NCBI GenBank assembly: GCA_900768125.1
Contig: CAAGBS010000051.1
Coordinates: 1-64,000 of the forward strand
Reading direction: 5' to 3'
Source of the DNA: Oscillospiraceae bacterium
GTDB taxonomy: Bacteria > Bacillota > Clostridia > Oscillospirales > Ruminococcaceae
Length of the DNA stretch: 64,000 nucleotides
Made by a program: the position numbers and the translations under genes. A model generated the notes under the pieces. The model worked only from the letters and a program-made list of their open reading frames with translations. It was not told where the DNA came from and ran no database searches. Below, in pieces: positions 1 to 7,922 of this stretch (within the stretch, counting starts at the first letter, position 1; every line of letters begins with the position of its first letter).

Positions 1-107
1 GGCGGGGTGGTCTCCCCCAGCGGGGGAGGTGTCAACGCAGTTGACAGAGGGGTTGACCGAAAGAACTTTGCCCCCACACCCCCACTTCCTTTTGTGACAA
101 AAGGAAG
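1..107. repeat. Structured intergenic element: two hairpins plus a 23-bp palindrome
   Basis: Three inverted repeats lie in a row with no coding sequence. CTCCCCC (12-18) pairs with GGGGGAG (22-28). TGTCAAC (30-36) pairs with GTTGACA (40-46). CTTCCTTTTGT (85-95) pairs with ACAAAAGGAAG (97-107) around a single central G. Between them is a C-rich tract. The dense, nested symmetry resembles dispersed intergenic repeats of clostridial genomes, but I see only this copy in the window, so the repeat call is an inference. The element may begin before the window. Confidence 0.4.
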
Positions 108-157
108 CGAAAAACAATAAGCTATATTTATAATTAGTGCTTTTTTCGACAGACTGA

Positions 158-184
158 ATCCCCCGAAGCATGGCTCCGGGGGAT
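158..184 (-). terminator. Candidate terminator hairpin after the DUF4358 gene
   Basis: ATCCCCCG (158-165) pairs with CGGGGGAT (177-184), and the stem can be extended by AGC/GCT inside. It lies 15 bases after the stop of the minus-strand lipoprotein gene. The minus-strand T-rich tract does not follow immediately (TTCAGTCTG first), so it may be a weak terminator or an RNA 3'-end protector. Confidence 0.45.
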
Positions 185-198
185 AGCTGTATTCAGGA

Positions 199-699
199 TC
201 AGCCGAGAATGTCAGCAGCCTTGGTGTTGTCGGCGGTAACGGCGTAGTAAACGGTGTTGCCGTCCTGCTTTACGAAGCAGTCGTCGAACTTGTACATTTC
301 ATCGGGGGTGTAGTCCTGATAGGTGGCTTTCTGGTTGTCGATACGTTTTTCGAGCGCGGTCTTTATTTCGTCAGCCTTGTCGGAAGAATCAGCGGTGAAT
401 ATTCCGAACTCGTCCGGGTAAGCGCCGGAACCGCAGAGGTAAGCGGCGTAATCGGAGATACCATCGGCGGTGAAGCCGTAGCGGAACTCTAAAGTATCGC
501 TGTCAACAGCGACCATCTCGCCGCTGAATGTGATTTCAGCGAGCACTGCGTCAGCCTTTTCAGCAGCAGTCTTTATCTCGGTATCAGCCGCAGAGCTTTC
601 AGAAGCGGAGGACTGCCCGGAAGCGGAACTGTTTCCGTTGGAGCAGCCAGTCAGCAGGAGTGCAGCAGCAAGAGCCGCGATAGTGATATTCTTTTTCAT
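199..699 (-). CDS. DUF4358 family lipoprotein
   Basis: Protein of 166 residues with a type II signal peptide: hydrophobic stretch 5-17 and lipobox LTGC with Cys19, followed by a Ser/Gly-rich linker. The rest (about 47-166) matches my memory of DUF4358, a small domain found in surface lipoproteins of gut Clostridia whose function is not known. It starts 15 bases after the stop of the SGNH esterase gene and has an AAAGGA ribosome binding site, so it is probably the last gene of the GH9-SGNH-DUF4358 operon. A role at the cell surface beside polysaccharide-degrading functions is inferred from that context only. Confidence 0.8.
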   Translation of the reverse strand: MKKNITIAALAAALLLTGCSNGNSSASGQSSASESSAADTEIKTAAEKADAVLAEITFSGEMVAVDSDTLEFRYGFTADGISDYAAYLCGSGAYPDEFGIFTADSSDKADEIKTALEKRIDNQKATYQDYTPDEMYKFDDCFVKQDGNTVYYAVTADNTKAADILG

Positions 700-713
700 T
701 GTGTTGTCCTTTC

Positions 714-2270
714 TCAGATGAGTTCTTCTATATATTTGAGAACGACTTTGTAGGTCGCACCCTTGAAGTGCAGACCGTCGTTTTCTGCGTATTCGTGCAG
801 GAACCAGCCGCTGTCATCGGAAAGTAGCGTGTACAGGTCAATGTAGGTAACGCCCTTTTCGGAGGCAAGTTCCTTCAGGTACTTGTTGAAACTTTTTATC
901 ATCGAGTTGTCGATACCGGCGCTCGCCGCGCTGGAACTGTCGCTTGTCACCGGAGTTACCGACAGAATATAAATTTCACTGTCCGGACAGTTCGACTGCA
1001 GCTTCTCCACCAGCGTGCGGTAGCTGTCCTTCATTGAATCAGCGGCGGTTATCCCGTTGGAGCCGAGCATGATGAAAATGCGCTTCGGCTGCATGGAGAC
1101 TGCATAGTTGTACGCCGTGTCGGTCACGCCGTTTCCTAGGTCTATCGCGTTGTTGAGCGCTTTGTAGGGAGTGTATCCAACCGCCGCCGCGACATTCTTC
1201 GGATTCAGCACGCCGTAGAGCGAGAATCCGGTGGTGATACTGTCGCCGATGAACAGGTCGTCCGCGAAGAAAGACTTGTCGTAGTCCTCGGAAAGCGTTC
1301 CGGTGCTGTCCGGGGAAGATTCCTCCGGCGCGGAACTTGTCTCTTCAGGTGCTGAGGTCTCCTCGGGAGCGGTGGTCGCAGTGGTCGCGGGGGTCGCAAC
1401 GGGCGCGTGCTTCGAGGAAGCCTCCGGCTCGGGAGTTTCCTGGATATAGCGCTGCGTGTAGCTGAGTATCAGGTCGTAAGTGGGCGCGGATATATGCATG
1501 CCGTCATACTCGTTATAGTCGGAACGGAGTGCGCCGGTGTTGTCGATCATCTTCGAGAAGATGTCAAGATAAACTACGCCCAGCTCGGCTGACATTCCTT
1601 TAAGGTACTCGTTGAACGAGATTACATCGGAGTTGTCAACGCCTATGCTTGCGGCAGCGGAGCTGTTTGCGGTCAGCGGCGTGATGGAGTAGAGATAGAT
1701 GACGGAATCAGGGCAGGCGGCTTCCAGTTTCTCTACCAGCGTGCGGAAGCTGCCTTCCATCGCGTTCGGGGAGTTGAGTCCGTTGAAGCCCATCATCAGG
1801 AAAATGCGCTGGGGCTGCATTTTTTCCGCGTAGGACAGCGCAGTCCCGGTGCTGCCGTCAGACAGCGTGATGGATTCACCGTGCGCCTTGTACGGCGTGA
1901 GGTTTACGCTTGCGGCGACATTTTCGGAGTTCAGCTTGGAATAGTCGTTGAATCCGGTGGCTATGCTGTCGCCGATGAACAGGTCCTTTGCGAAAAATTC
2001 CTTGCTGTAGTCCGCGGAGCCGAAGTCCACGTCGGAAACTGCGGGTTCTTCGGTCGGCTCTGCCGTAGGCTCAGGCGCGGGCGTCGTCACCGCGGGCGTT
2101 GTCACGGAGGGAGTGCTCTCAGCGGTGTTTCCGCGCGCGTTGAGCAGCATTATCAGCAGCACGATGACTATCACGAGGGCGACCGACATGATTATCAGCA
2201 TTATCGCGCTGCGTGACAGTCCGCCGGACTTTCTCGCCGTCCGGCTTGGTATTTTCTTGTTTTTCTGCAT
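714..2270 (-). CDS. Membrane-anchored tandem SGNH/GDSL hydrolase
   Basis: Protein of 518 residues: basic cytoplasmic start, one transmembrane segment (about 23-43), a Thr/Pro/Glu-rich linker, a first SGNH domain (about 88-280), a second Pro/Thr/Ser-rich linker (281-325) and a second SGNH domain (about 330-518). Both domains keep the family residues: GDSI with Ser102 and Ser344, block III Asn163 and Asn405, and the C-terminal DGxH with Asp256/His259 and Asp498/His501. SGNH enzymes are esterases, often of acetylated sugars; the substrate here is unknown. The domains are clearly paralogous, indicating internal duplication. It lies 33 bases downstream of the GH9 gene, so an acetyl-polysaccharide esterase acting outside the membrane is a reasonable inference. 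The start has a GGAGAA ribosome binding site. Confidence 0.82.
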   Translation of the reverse strand: MQKNKKIPSRTARKSGGLSRSAIMLIIMSVALVIVIVLLIMLLNARGNTAESTPSVTTPAVTTPAPEPTAEPTEEPAVSDVDFGSADYSKEFFAKDLFIGDSIATGFNDYSKLNSENVAASVNLTPYKAHGESITLSDGSTGTALSYAEKMQPQRIFLMMGFNGLNSPNAMEGSFRTLVEKLEAACPDSVIYLYSITPLTANSSAAASIGVDNSDVISFNEYLKGMSAELGVVYLDIFSKMIDNTGALRSDYNEYDGMHISAPTYDLILSYTQRYIQETPEPEASSKHAPVATPATTATTAPEETSAPEETSSAPEESSPDSTGTLSEDYDKSFFADDLFIGDSITTGFSLYGVLNPKNVAAAVGYTPYKALNNAIDLGNGVTDTAYNYAVSMQPKRIFIMLGSNGITAADSMKDSYRTLVEKLQSNCPDSEIYILSVTPVTSDSSSAASAGIDNSMIKSFNKYLKELASEKGVTYIDLYTLLSDDSGWFLHEYAENDGLHFKGATYKVVLKYIEELI

Positions 2271-2303
2271 TGTATTTTCTCCAATTATTTATATTTCTGT
2301 TCT

Positions 2304-3965
2304 TTATTCCAGTAACCCCGCCAGCAGAAAGACTGCGGGGGAGTTCCAGTATATTGTGACCTCGTTGAGCGAGAAACACTCCATATTGTCTGAGAAGCAT
2401 TTCATCGGCGGGGTCTCAGGTGGGATAAGCGCTTTTGCGAAACTGTCTTCAAGATTCTTGTTAGCGCCGCCGCTGACAAGTCCGGGGATACATTCTTCGA
2501 TCTTATCTGCGAATGCGGGACGGTGGTGCGGGTAATTGACGCACAGCGAGCCTGTTCCGGTGATATAGCTGTATCCGTTGGCATTAACTCCAAGAATGTA
2601 GTCAAGCTGTTCAGCTGCATATTTGCGGAATCTTGGATTTCCGGTTATCGAGCGGCTTTCGAGGTAGTCGGCGATGAGGAAAGTCATTCCGTTGGTTAGC
2701 ACGGTCATGTTGCTGCCCCAGTTGTACTGCTCGGTTCTCAGCGAGACTCCCCAGCCGTTCGAATCGCATATCGCGGCGAGTTCTTCCGCCTTTGCCATGA
2801 AAGCATTCCTGAGCTTTGACAGCACCGCGGCATTACCACGGTCGTGGAGAAGCAGTGCGAGCGAACCGAACCCGCCGACAGAGGCGAATCCGAATGATGT
2901 CAGGCTGAACTTCTCGTTCAGAAGCGAGAGTATCTTGGCGTAGTACATCTCGTTGTCGAACGCCGCGAACAGTTCCGCCGCCGCCCAGAACCGGTTGTCC
3001 CGGTCGCCGCGTTCGCCGTAGACTCCGGTGTCGCAGCCCTCGGGGTTGCTGAATCCGATGAAATCCGGGTTGCGCTGCAGCCAGTCGTAGGCGGCGCAGG
3101 CGCTTTTCATCAGCCTTCCGGAGAACTGCTGGTCAAACTCGCGGTAAATTCCCGCTGCAAGCGCGGTGACAGCTGCGAAATCCGCAGTGGCGCTGGTCGA
3201 GACCGGGAAAACGTACATCTGCCCATGGTCGTCTTCAGGCATTACGAACCCCGCGTGCTTTTTGGTAGTCACCTTGTGCCAGACTGCGCCGTCATAACGC
3301 TGCATTTTCAGCAGCCAGTCCAGTTCATAGCGGCATTCAACGAGCACGTCCGGCAGTGCGGAGGGCTTCCCGGGAATATCCAGCGACTGTCTGCGGAACG
3401 CTTCCGGGAACATTTTCCACGCGTAGAGGAGATGTGCGAGAGCGGTCGCCGCCGCTGTTACGTACTTCCCGTAGTCGCCCGCGTCATGCCAGCCGCCTGT
3501 GACGTCCAGCTTAATATCGCGGTTTTCCCACAGCACGGAGGGTGCGCAGTGGCATTTTTCGTGCGCCCACATTCCGGCGTATTTCTTGTCGAGGGCGCAG
3601 CCGCAGCGCTGGAAGTAGAACGCTTTCATGCAGTCGTCGAAGCTTTTGTTGTAGACGTCTTTGCCTACCCGGAACGGCAGTGAGATGTCCCTGCCGCTTA
3701 CTACGCGGTATTTGCCGGGGGTCTTCAGCAGGGAGAGGTCGGCTGTGCAGAGCGTCTCCCCGGAGTCCTTGTCGAAACCGGCAGGACGGGGAACTCCTGA
3801 AAGGCAGATATTGCCCCGCTCGTCCACCACCGAGAAAAAGGAAGCCGGGAAAGTGAACACGGCGCGCTTTTCGTCCTCGGGGAGATATCCCGCCTGGTCG
3901 ACGAAAATGCGGAAATCTGCTTTCAGCCATTCGGGACTCGGATTCTCTATATCAGCATTGTTCAT
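2304..3965 (-). CDS. Glycoside hydrolase family 9 (cellulase/cellodextrinase) without signal peptide
   Basis: Protein of 553 residues when started at the ATG at 3965, which has GAGGTG seven bases upstream; a further in-frame ATG at 4007 lacks such a site. An N-terminal Ig-like CelD_N domain (FVDQAGYLP onwards, about 18-100) precedes the GH9 (alpha/alpha)6 domain. The catalytic DAGDYGKYV (Asp161/Asp164), the PHHRPA segment and the general acid Glu in NEVTIYW (about Glu535) are present. GH9 enzymes cut beta-1,4-glucans by inversion. No signal peptide, dockerin or carbohydrate-binding module is visible, so it probably acts inside the cell on imported cello-oligosaccharides. First gene of the operon with the SGNH and DUF4358 genes. 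Confidence 0.88.
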   Translation of the reverse strand: MNNADIENPSPEWLKADFRIFVDQAGYLPEDEKRAVFTFPASFFSVVDERGNICLSGVPRPAGFDKDSGETLCTADLSLLKTPGKYRVVSGRDISLPFRVGKDVYNKSFDDCMKAFYFQRCGCALDKKYAGMWAHEKCHCAPSVLWENRDIKLDVTGGWHDAGDYGKYVTAAATALAHLLYAWKMFPEAFRRQSLDIPGKPSALPDVLVECRYELDWLLKMQRYDGAVWHKVTTKKHAGFVMPEDDHGQMYVFPVSTSATADFAAVTALAAGIYREFDQQFSGRLMKSACAAYDWLQRNPDFIGFSNPEGCDTGVYGERGDRDNRFWAAAELFAAFDNEMYYAKILSLLNEKFSLTSFGFASVGGFGSLALLLHDRGNAAVLSKLRNAFMAKAEELAAICDSNGWGVSLRTEQYNWGSNMTVLTNGMTFLIADYLESRSITGNPRFRKYAAEQLDYILGVNANGYSYITGTGSLCVNYPHHRPAFADKIEECIPGLVSGGANKNLEDSFAKALIPPETPPMKCFSDNMECFSLNEVTIYWNSPAVFLLAGLLE

Positions 3966-4024
3966 ATTGCAACACCTCAATACTATTATCGTCTTGTATG
4001 CGGTCACTGTAAAATACTGGTCGC

Positions 4025-4037
4025 TCGGTCTGACCGA
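4025..4037. promoter_or_regulatory. Palindromic operator candidate at the GH9 operon start site
   Basis: TCGGTC-T-GACCGA is a perfect 13-bp palindrome, 9 bases downstream of the minus-strand -10 box, so it covers the expected transcription start. Its position fits a repressor operator; the regulator is unknown. Confidence 0.45.
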
Positions 4038-4046
4038 TACACGATT

Positions 4047-4075
4047 ATTTTACCACAATGTCCGGGATAAGTCAA
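4047..4075 (-). promoter_or_regulatory. SigA-type promoter of the GH9-SGNH-DUF4358 operon
   Basis: On the minus strand, TTGACT (4070-4075), a 17-bp spacer and TAAAAT (4047-4052) closely match the vegetative consensus. The leader to the GH9 start codon is about 75 bases and contains the palindrome at 4025-4037. Confidence 0.7.
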
Positions 4076-4100
4076 GGGATTTTACCTATTTAATATAATT

Positions 4101-4132
4101 AAAAGACCCGCCGTCCAAAATGACAGCGGGTC
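4101..4132 (-). terminator. Rho-independent terminator after the GH13 gene
   Basis: GACCCGC (4105-4111) pairs with GCGGGTC (4126-4132). On the minus strand the stem is followed by TTTTAATT. It lies 12 bases after the stop of the alpha-glucosidase gene and separates it from the GH9 promoter. Confidence 0.8.
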
Positions 4133-4144
4133 AGGCAGAATTGA

Positions 4145-5677
4145 TCAGCGAACTTCAATGAAAACAGCGCTGCAGCCGTTGACAGTGCGGTCTGAGATAC
4201 CACCGCCGACTGTATATACAACCTCGCCACTGACTTCATCGGGGAGCTTCGCAGGCTGTGCGGAGGGATTGATCACTACAAAAATAGTCTGATCTCCGCT
4301 GGAGCGCTTGTAGATCATCGGGCAGCCGTCAGAGATGAACTCAATGGAGCCGCGGCTCTGAAGCGCGGGGTTCGCCTGGCGGAATGCGATGAGTTTCTTC
4401 ACCTCGCTGCGCAGCGAATCCGGGTCGGCGGACTGGCTCTCAGCGTCCGGGCGGTCTGCGGAGGGATCCTGCGGGATATAGAGTTTCTCGGCGGGCGCAG
4501 TGGAGAATCCGGCGTTGAGCCCCTTGTTCCACTGCATGGGAGAGCGGGAACCGGTACGTCCGTAGCCGCCCTCAACGGAGGTCAGCCCCTCAACGTAGCG
4601 CATTCCTATTTCATCGCCGTAGTAGATGAACGGAGCGCCTGGCATTGACAGCAGGAACGCGAACGCAATGCGAAGCTCATCGGCATCAAGGGAGCGCGCG
4701 AGTCTGTCCATGTCGTGGTTGCCGGAGGGAATGCAGATAAGCCCCCTGCCGTCTGTTTTTGCGTAGTTTGCCTTGTATGCGGCGATAAATTCCTTTGCTG
4801 AGCCTTTTCCGCGCTTTGAGAAATAGGGTTCCTCGCAGCGGAACAGGTCGTTGTAGTGGGAGGGTCCGAAGTGCAGCAGGAAATCCATGTGGAAGCCGCC
4901 GATGAGAGATTTGTCCGGTTCGCCCCACTCGCTGACCATTGCGGCGGAGGGGAACTCAGCGTCCAGAAATTCGCGGATACTCTGCCAGAGCGCGATTGTT
5001 CCCTTTCCGTCCTCATCGTGCTTGACGAGGGAGCCTGCCATATCAACGCGGAAGCCGTCGCAGCCCATTGCCAGCCAGAAACGCATGATGTCCTTGAGCG
5101 CTTCGCGGGTGGCTATAGGACCGGGAGCGTCCATCGGCTGCTGCCAGCCGCGGTCGGGCTTGTAGAAGCCGTAGTTCAGCGCGGGCTGGTGCGAGAAGAA
5201 GTTCACCGCGCAGGAGCCGTCCCGGTCGGATATGCCGCGAATGCAGCCCATTCCCTCCGGGGATTCCCATATGCTGTCCGTCCAGACGTAGCGGTCGGTG
5301 AACTCGTTCTTTTCAGCTTTCATGGATTCCCTGAACCACTTGTGGGTGACTGCGGTGTGACCGGGCACCAGGTCGAGAAGAACATGCATTCCCCGTGCGT
5401 GGGCTTCTGAAAATACCCGTGCGAGGTCTTCGTTGGTGCCGTAGCGCGGAGCAACGGTGTAGTAGTCCTCAACGTCGTATCCTGCGTCGCCGAACGGGGA
5501 CTTGAAGCAGGGATTGATCCAGATGGCGTTGCAGCCAAGCTCTTTGATGTAGTCTAGCTTTTCTGTTATTCCGTTGAAATCGCCTATGCCGTCTGCGTTG
5601 GTGTCGTTGAAGGACTGGGGGTATATTTCGTAGAATACCGCATTGTTGAGCCACTCGGGCTGTTTTGTAATACTCAT
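4145..5677 (-). CDS. GH13 alpha-glucosidase / oligo-1,6-glucosidase-like
   Basis: Protein of 510 residues from the ATG at 5677, preceded by AAGGAG; an upstream in-frame ATG at 5722 lacks a site and lies at the promoter. The four GH13 regions are visible: DLVPGHT (about 102-108, a variant of region I), GFRVDMAG with nucleophile Asp212, VSEWGEP with acid/base Glu250, and GNHDMD with His321/Asp322. The N-terminal half is the (beta/alpha)8 barrel and the C-terminal 100 residues a beta domain. No signal peptide is seen, so it is a cytoplasmic enzyme for alpha-linked oligosaccharides such as maltodextrins or isomaltose; specificity cannot be read safely. It is monocistronic, with its own promoter and terminator. 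Confidence 0.88.
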   Translation of the reverse strand: MSITKQPEWLNNAVFYEIYPQSFNDTNADGIGDFNGITEKLDYIKELGCNAIWINPCFKSPFGDAGYDVEDYYTVAPRYGTNEDLARVFSEAHARGMHVLLDLVPGHTAVTHKWFRESMKAEKNEFTDRYVWTDSIWESPEGMGCIRGISDRDGSCAVNFFSHQPALNYGFYKPDRGWQQPMDAPGPIATREALKDIMRFWLAMGCDGFRVDMAGSLVKHDEDGKGTIALWQSIREFLDAEFPSAAMVSEWGEPDKSLIGGFHMDFLLHFGPSHYNDLFRCEEPYFSKRGKGSAKEFIAAYKANYAKTDGRGLICIPSGNHDMDRLARSLDADELRIAFAFLLSMPGAPFIYYGDEIGMRYVEGLTSVEGGYGRTGSRSPMQWNKGLNAGFSTAPAEKLYIPQDPSADRPDAESQSADPDSLRSEVKKLIAFRQANPALQSRGSIEFISDGCPMIYKRSSGDQTIFVVINPSAQPAKLPDEVSGEVVYTVGGGISDRTVNGCSAVFIEVR

Positions 5678-5726
5678 ATTGATTCTCCTTGAAATGTTGT
5701 TGCACCGTGGGATCGGTTTCATCTAT

Positions 5727-5754
5727 AGTATACCAGAATTTCAGAATTTGTAAA
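5727..5754 (-). promoter_or_regulatory. Promoter of the GH13 gene
   Basis: Minus strand: TTTACA (5749-5754), a 16-bp spacer and TATACT (5727-5732). The leader before the ATG at 5677 is about 40 bases and contains the AAGGAG site. Confidence 0.65.
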
Positions 5755-5759
5755 GCGGC

Positions 5760-5835
5760 AAATCGTACAATATAAAAGCGGGATATTTACGAAATCTTCG
5801 CAGAATTGCTTGGTGATGATAGATTTGTACGATTT
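5760..5835. promoter_or_regulatory. Pair of inverted 11-bp sites upstream of the GH13 promoter
   Basis: AAATCGTACAA (5760-5770) and its exact reverse complement TTGTACGATTT (5825-5835) are 54 bases apart. The proximal copy is five bases upstream of the -35 box. This arrangement fits two half-sites or operators for a DNA-looping or activating regulator of the glucosidase gene. The regulator is unknown. Confidence 0.4.
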
Positions 5836-5858
5836 TTTTACACGTTCCTGCTATCGGA

Positions 5859-7295
5859 TTACAGCCCGCGCTTTTTCAGACCGCTGACAAGTTGGACGTA
5901 AAATTCCCTGACGTCGAATCCGGGTATATTCTCGCGGTTGAGGTCGATAACGTCCGCGTGGGTGATACCGCGCTTTCCCTTGGGGTGGAGCACCGTGAAG
6001 CTTTCCCCCCACGGCGCGGAGGTGAGCGCCACCAGTCCGTCGTTGTCGCCGTCGTATTTCTTTACGATGGGGTAGGATAGATTCAGCGGGAAGCGCCCGC
6101 TCTTTGAGCAGCGCGCGTGGGAGCCTACGCTCTGATAGACTACTCCGGGCATATCCGGAGTGTCAAGGTCGAACTGCTCGCAGCGGCTGTTGGTGAGGTC
6201 GGTGACTGCGGCGAGAAAATCCGGGTCGGAGTCGCCGAGCCGCCGGAATGCGGAGTTGTATATATTTTCAATGCTTTTCACGAATTTTTCGGGAGCGGCG
6301 TTGAGCAGATATTCCGCAAAAATGCACCCATGGTGCGGCGTGTTTATCGTGGTCAGGGAAGCAACGTACTTATCCGCGCCCAGCTTCGATATCGCGTAGC
6401 GGGAATCCAGCCCGCCCTTTGAGTGCGCGATGATGTTGACTTTCCCACAGCCCGTCTTCCGGACAAGCTGCTCGATACGCGCGGCAAGTTCAGAGCCGCT
6501 GTCCTGCACCGAAGCCGCCGACTGCTGTTCGCCGTAGAATATTTCAGCGCCGTTGGCTTCAAGCTCCGCGGGGATACGTCCCCAGTAATTCAGCAGCTTG
6601 CTGTCGCGGAAAAACACTCCGTGCACCATCAGGAGCGGATATTTTGTGCGGCACAGCTGGTCGTCCCGGCGGGACTGGTTCAGCAGGAACTTTTCTGCCT
6701 CGAATACGCATTCCCGCTTGGTTGTACGGTATATCAGCGCCAGCATGACGAGATTCGCAGGCGTTATCATTCCAAGGATTATCCCCCATACGCGGTATTT
6801 CAGTCCCAGCTGCACCGAGGTGCAGTAGACCTTGATTATGCCGTTCCAGAATATGATAAGTTCGGCGAGAAACAAGACTACGCCTTCGGATATCGCGGCG
6901 TAAAGCGGAATGACGTTATTCACCGCCGCGGGGATAGTAAAGGCGGCGATACCGATGCAGGCTATACCGGTTACGAAGAATGCGAGTATCTGCTCCGTGC
7001 CGTCGGCGAGTATCCGTAATCGGAACGTCGGATATTTTTTCAGTTCCGGGTAAATACTGTATACTATAAGATAAATAAAAAACGCCGTGTAAACTACGAT
7101 ATAGACCGGAAGCGGCGCGCTCGCAAAATACATCAGCAGCGGGCTGGCTATTCCGGCGGTTATCAGCAGGAAATGCAGAATGCGTACGACTAAGTCGGTG
7201 CGTCTTCCAAGCATGTTCCGAAGCCATTCGGCGGTCGCGGCGGCTGTCCGTTCGGAGTTTTCCGCGAGGGCCATCAGCCACGCGATGAACCTCAT
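5859..7295 (-). CDS. Polytopic membrane protein with C-terminal lipase-like alpha/beta hydrolase domain
   Basis: Protein of 478 residues. The first 200 residues hold about five or six hydrophobic helices, and the C-terminal half is an alpha/beta hydrolase of the triacylglycerol lipase type. It has the oxyanion-hole MVHG, the nucleophile elbow AHSKGG, an Asp-rich DGDNDGLV segment and a late THADV histidine, which together give a plausible Ser-Asp-His triad. The active domain would be tethered to the membrane; substrate unknown (lipid ester or similar). The start overlaps the stop of the HD-domain gene by four bases, so the two are translationally coupled. A clear terminator is not seen downstream. 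Confidence 0.72.
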   Translation of the reverse strand: MRFIAWLMALAENSERTAAATAEWLRNMLGRRTDLVVRILHFLLITAGIASPLLMYFASAPLPVYIVVYTAFFIYLIVYSIYPELKKYPTFRLRILADGTEQILAFFVTGIACIGIAAFTIPAAVNNVIPLYAAISEGVVLFLAELIIFWNGIIKVYCTSVQLGLKYRVWGIILGMITPANLVMLALIYRTTKRECVFEAEKFLLNQSRRDDQLCRTKYPLLMVHGVFFRDSKLLNYWGRIPAELEANGAEIFYGEQQSAASVQDSGSELAARIEQLVRKTGCGKVNIIAHSKGGLDSRYAISKLGADKYVASLTTINTPHHGCIFAEYLLNAAPEKFVKSIENIYNSAFRRLGDSDPDFLAAVTDLTNSRCEQFDLDTPDMPGVVYQSVGSHARCSKSGRFPLNLSYPIVKKYDGDNDGLVALTSAPWGESFTVLHPKGKRGITHADVIDLNRENIPGFDVREFYVQLVSGLKKRGL

Positions 7296-7792
7296 GAGTT
7301 ATCACCCGGAATGGCAAAAACGGTCTTCAGCAGGGATTTTCCGGCGGCGGTGCGGAAAATCTTCTCATATGCAGCTCTTATTGCGTTATCGGACGCCGCG
7401 TCCTCGTACAGATTTACCACGAAGTCTGCTTCAATGAGTATCTGCAGATCCTTGCCGTCGATGTTTGTGTAAGTGTGATGGTGCCCGACCATGAAACATA
7501 CCCGCTCGATGTCCTCAGCCGGGAATCCAAGACCGTGCAGCATTTTTTCCGCTTCAGGGGGACCAAGACGCTCCTGCAGCTTTCCGCCGCATTCGCCGTA
7601 CTGCGCTTCCGCCGGCTTTATTCCGATGTCGTGGACGAGCGCGGCGCACTCCAGCACGAATTGCTCGTGCTCGGGAAGCTCCTCCTGCAGTCCGATGAAG
7701 CGGGCGAACGAATGCACCTTGATGAAGTGCTGAATGCGCTTCGGGTCGCCGGCGTAGTATTCTATCATTTTTTCTGTAAGTTTCTGTATCAT
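7292..7792 (-). CDS. HD-domain phosphohydrolase
   Basis: Protein of 166 residues with the HD superfamily metal-binding pattern: an early His (HFIKVHSFA), the HDIG doublet (about 53-56), a later GHHHTY segment and an Asp near residue 120 (EADF). This small single-domain type hydrolyses phosphate esters or nucleotides; substrate unknown. An AGGTAATAAT ribosome binding region precedes the ATG. It is the first gene of a two-gene operon, overlapping the membrane lipase gene by four bases, and is divergent from the germination operon. Confidence 0.82.
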   Translation of the reverse strand: MIQKLTEKMIEYYAGDPKRIQHFIKVHSFARFIGLQEELPEHEQFVLECAALVHDIGIKPAEAQYGECGGKLQERLGPPEAEKMLHGLGFPAEDIERVCFMVGHHHTYTNIDGKDLQILIEADFVVNLYEDAASDNAIRAAYEKIFRTAAGKSLLKTVFAIPGDNS

Positions 7793-7842
7793 ATTATTAC
7801 CTCGCTTGATCCTGTCAGTTTCAGGAGTTTTCTTTTGTCAGT

Positions 7843-7871
7843 ATTGTACCATAAAATTCTGAATAAATCAA
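7843..7871 (-). promoter_or_regulatory. SigA-type promoter of the HD-lipase operon
   Basis: Minus strand: TTGATT (7866-7871), a 17-bp spacer and TACAAT (7843-7848). Nearly the same block (TTTATGGTACAAT) recurs in the queA promoter. Confidence 0.65.
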
Positions 7872-7889
7872 CCATATGAGGATAAAATA
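7860..7889 (+). promoter_or_regulatory. Forespore (sigma-G/F-like) promoter candidate for the ger operon
   Basis: TGAATA (7860-7865) equals the sigma-G -35 consensus. After 17 bases TAAAATA (7883-7889) partly matches the -10 CATACTA. Germinant receptor operons are known to be sigma-G dependent. The site overlaps the divergent vegetative promoter. Confidence 0.4.
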
Positions 7890-7922
7890 GCATGAGTAAA
7901 TTTCAGGAAGGGGAATACAGAT

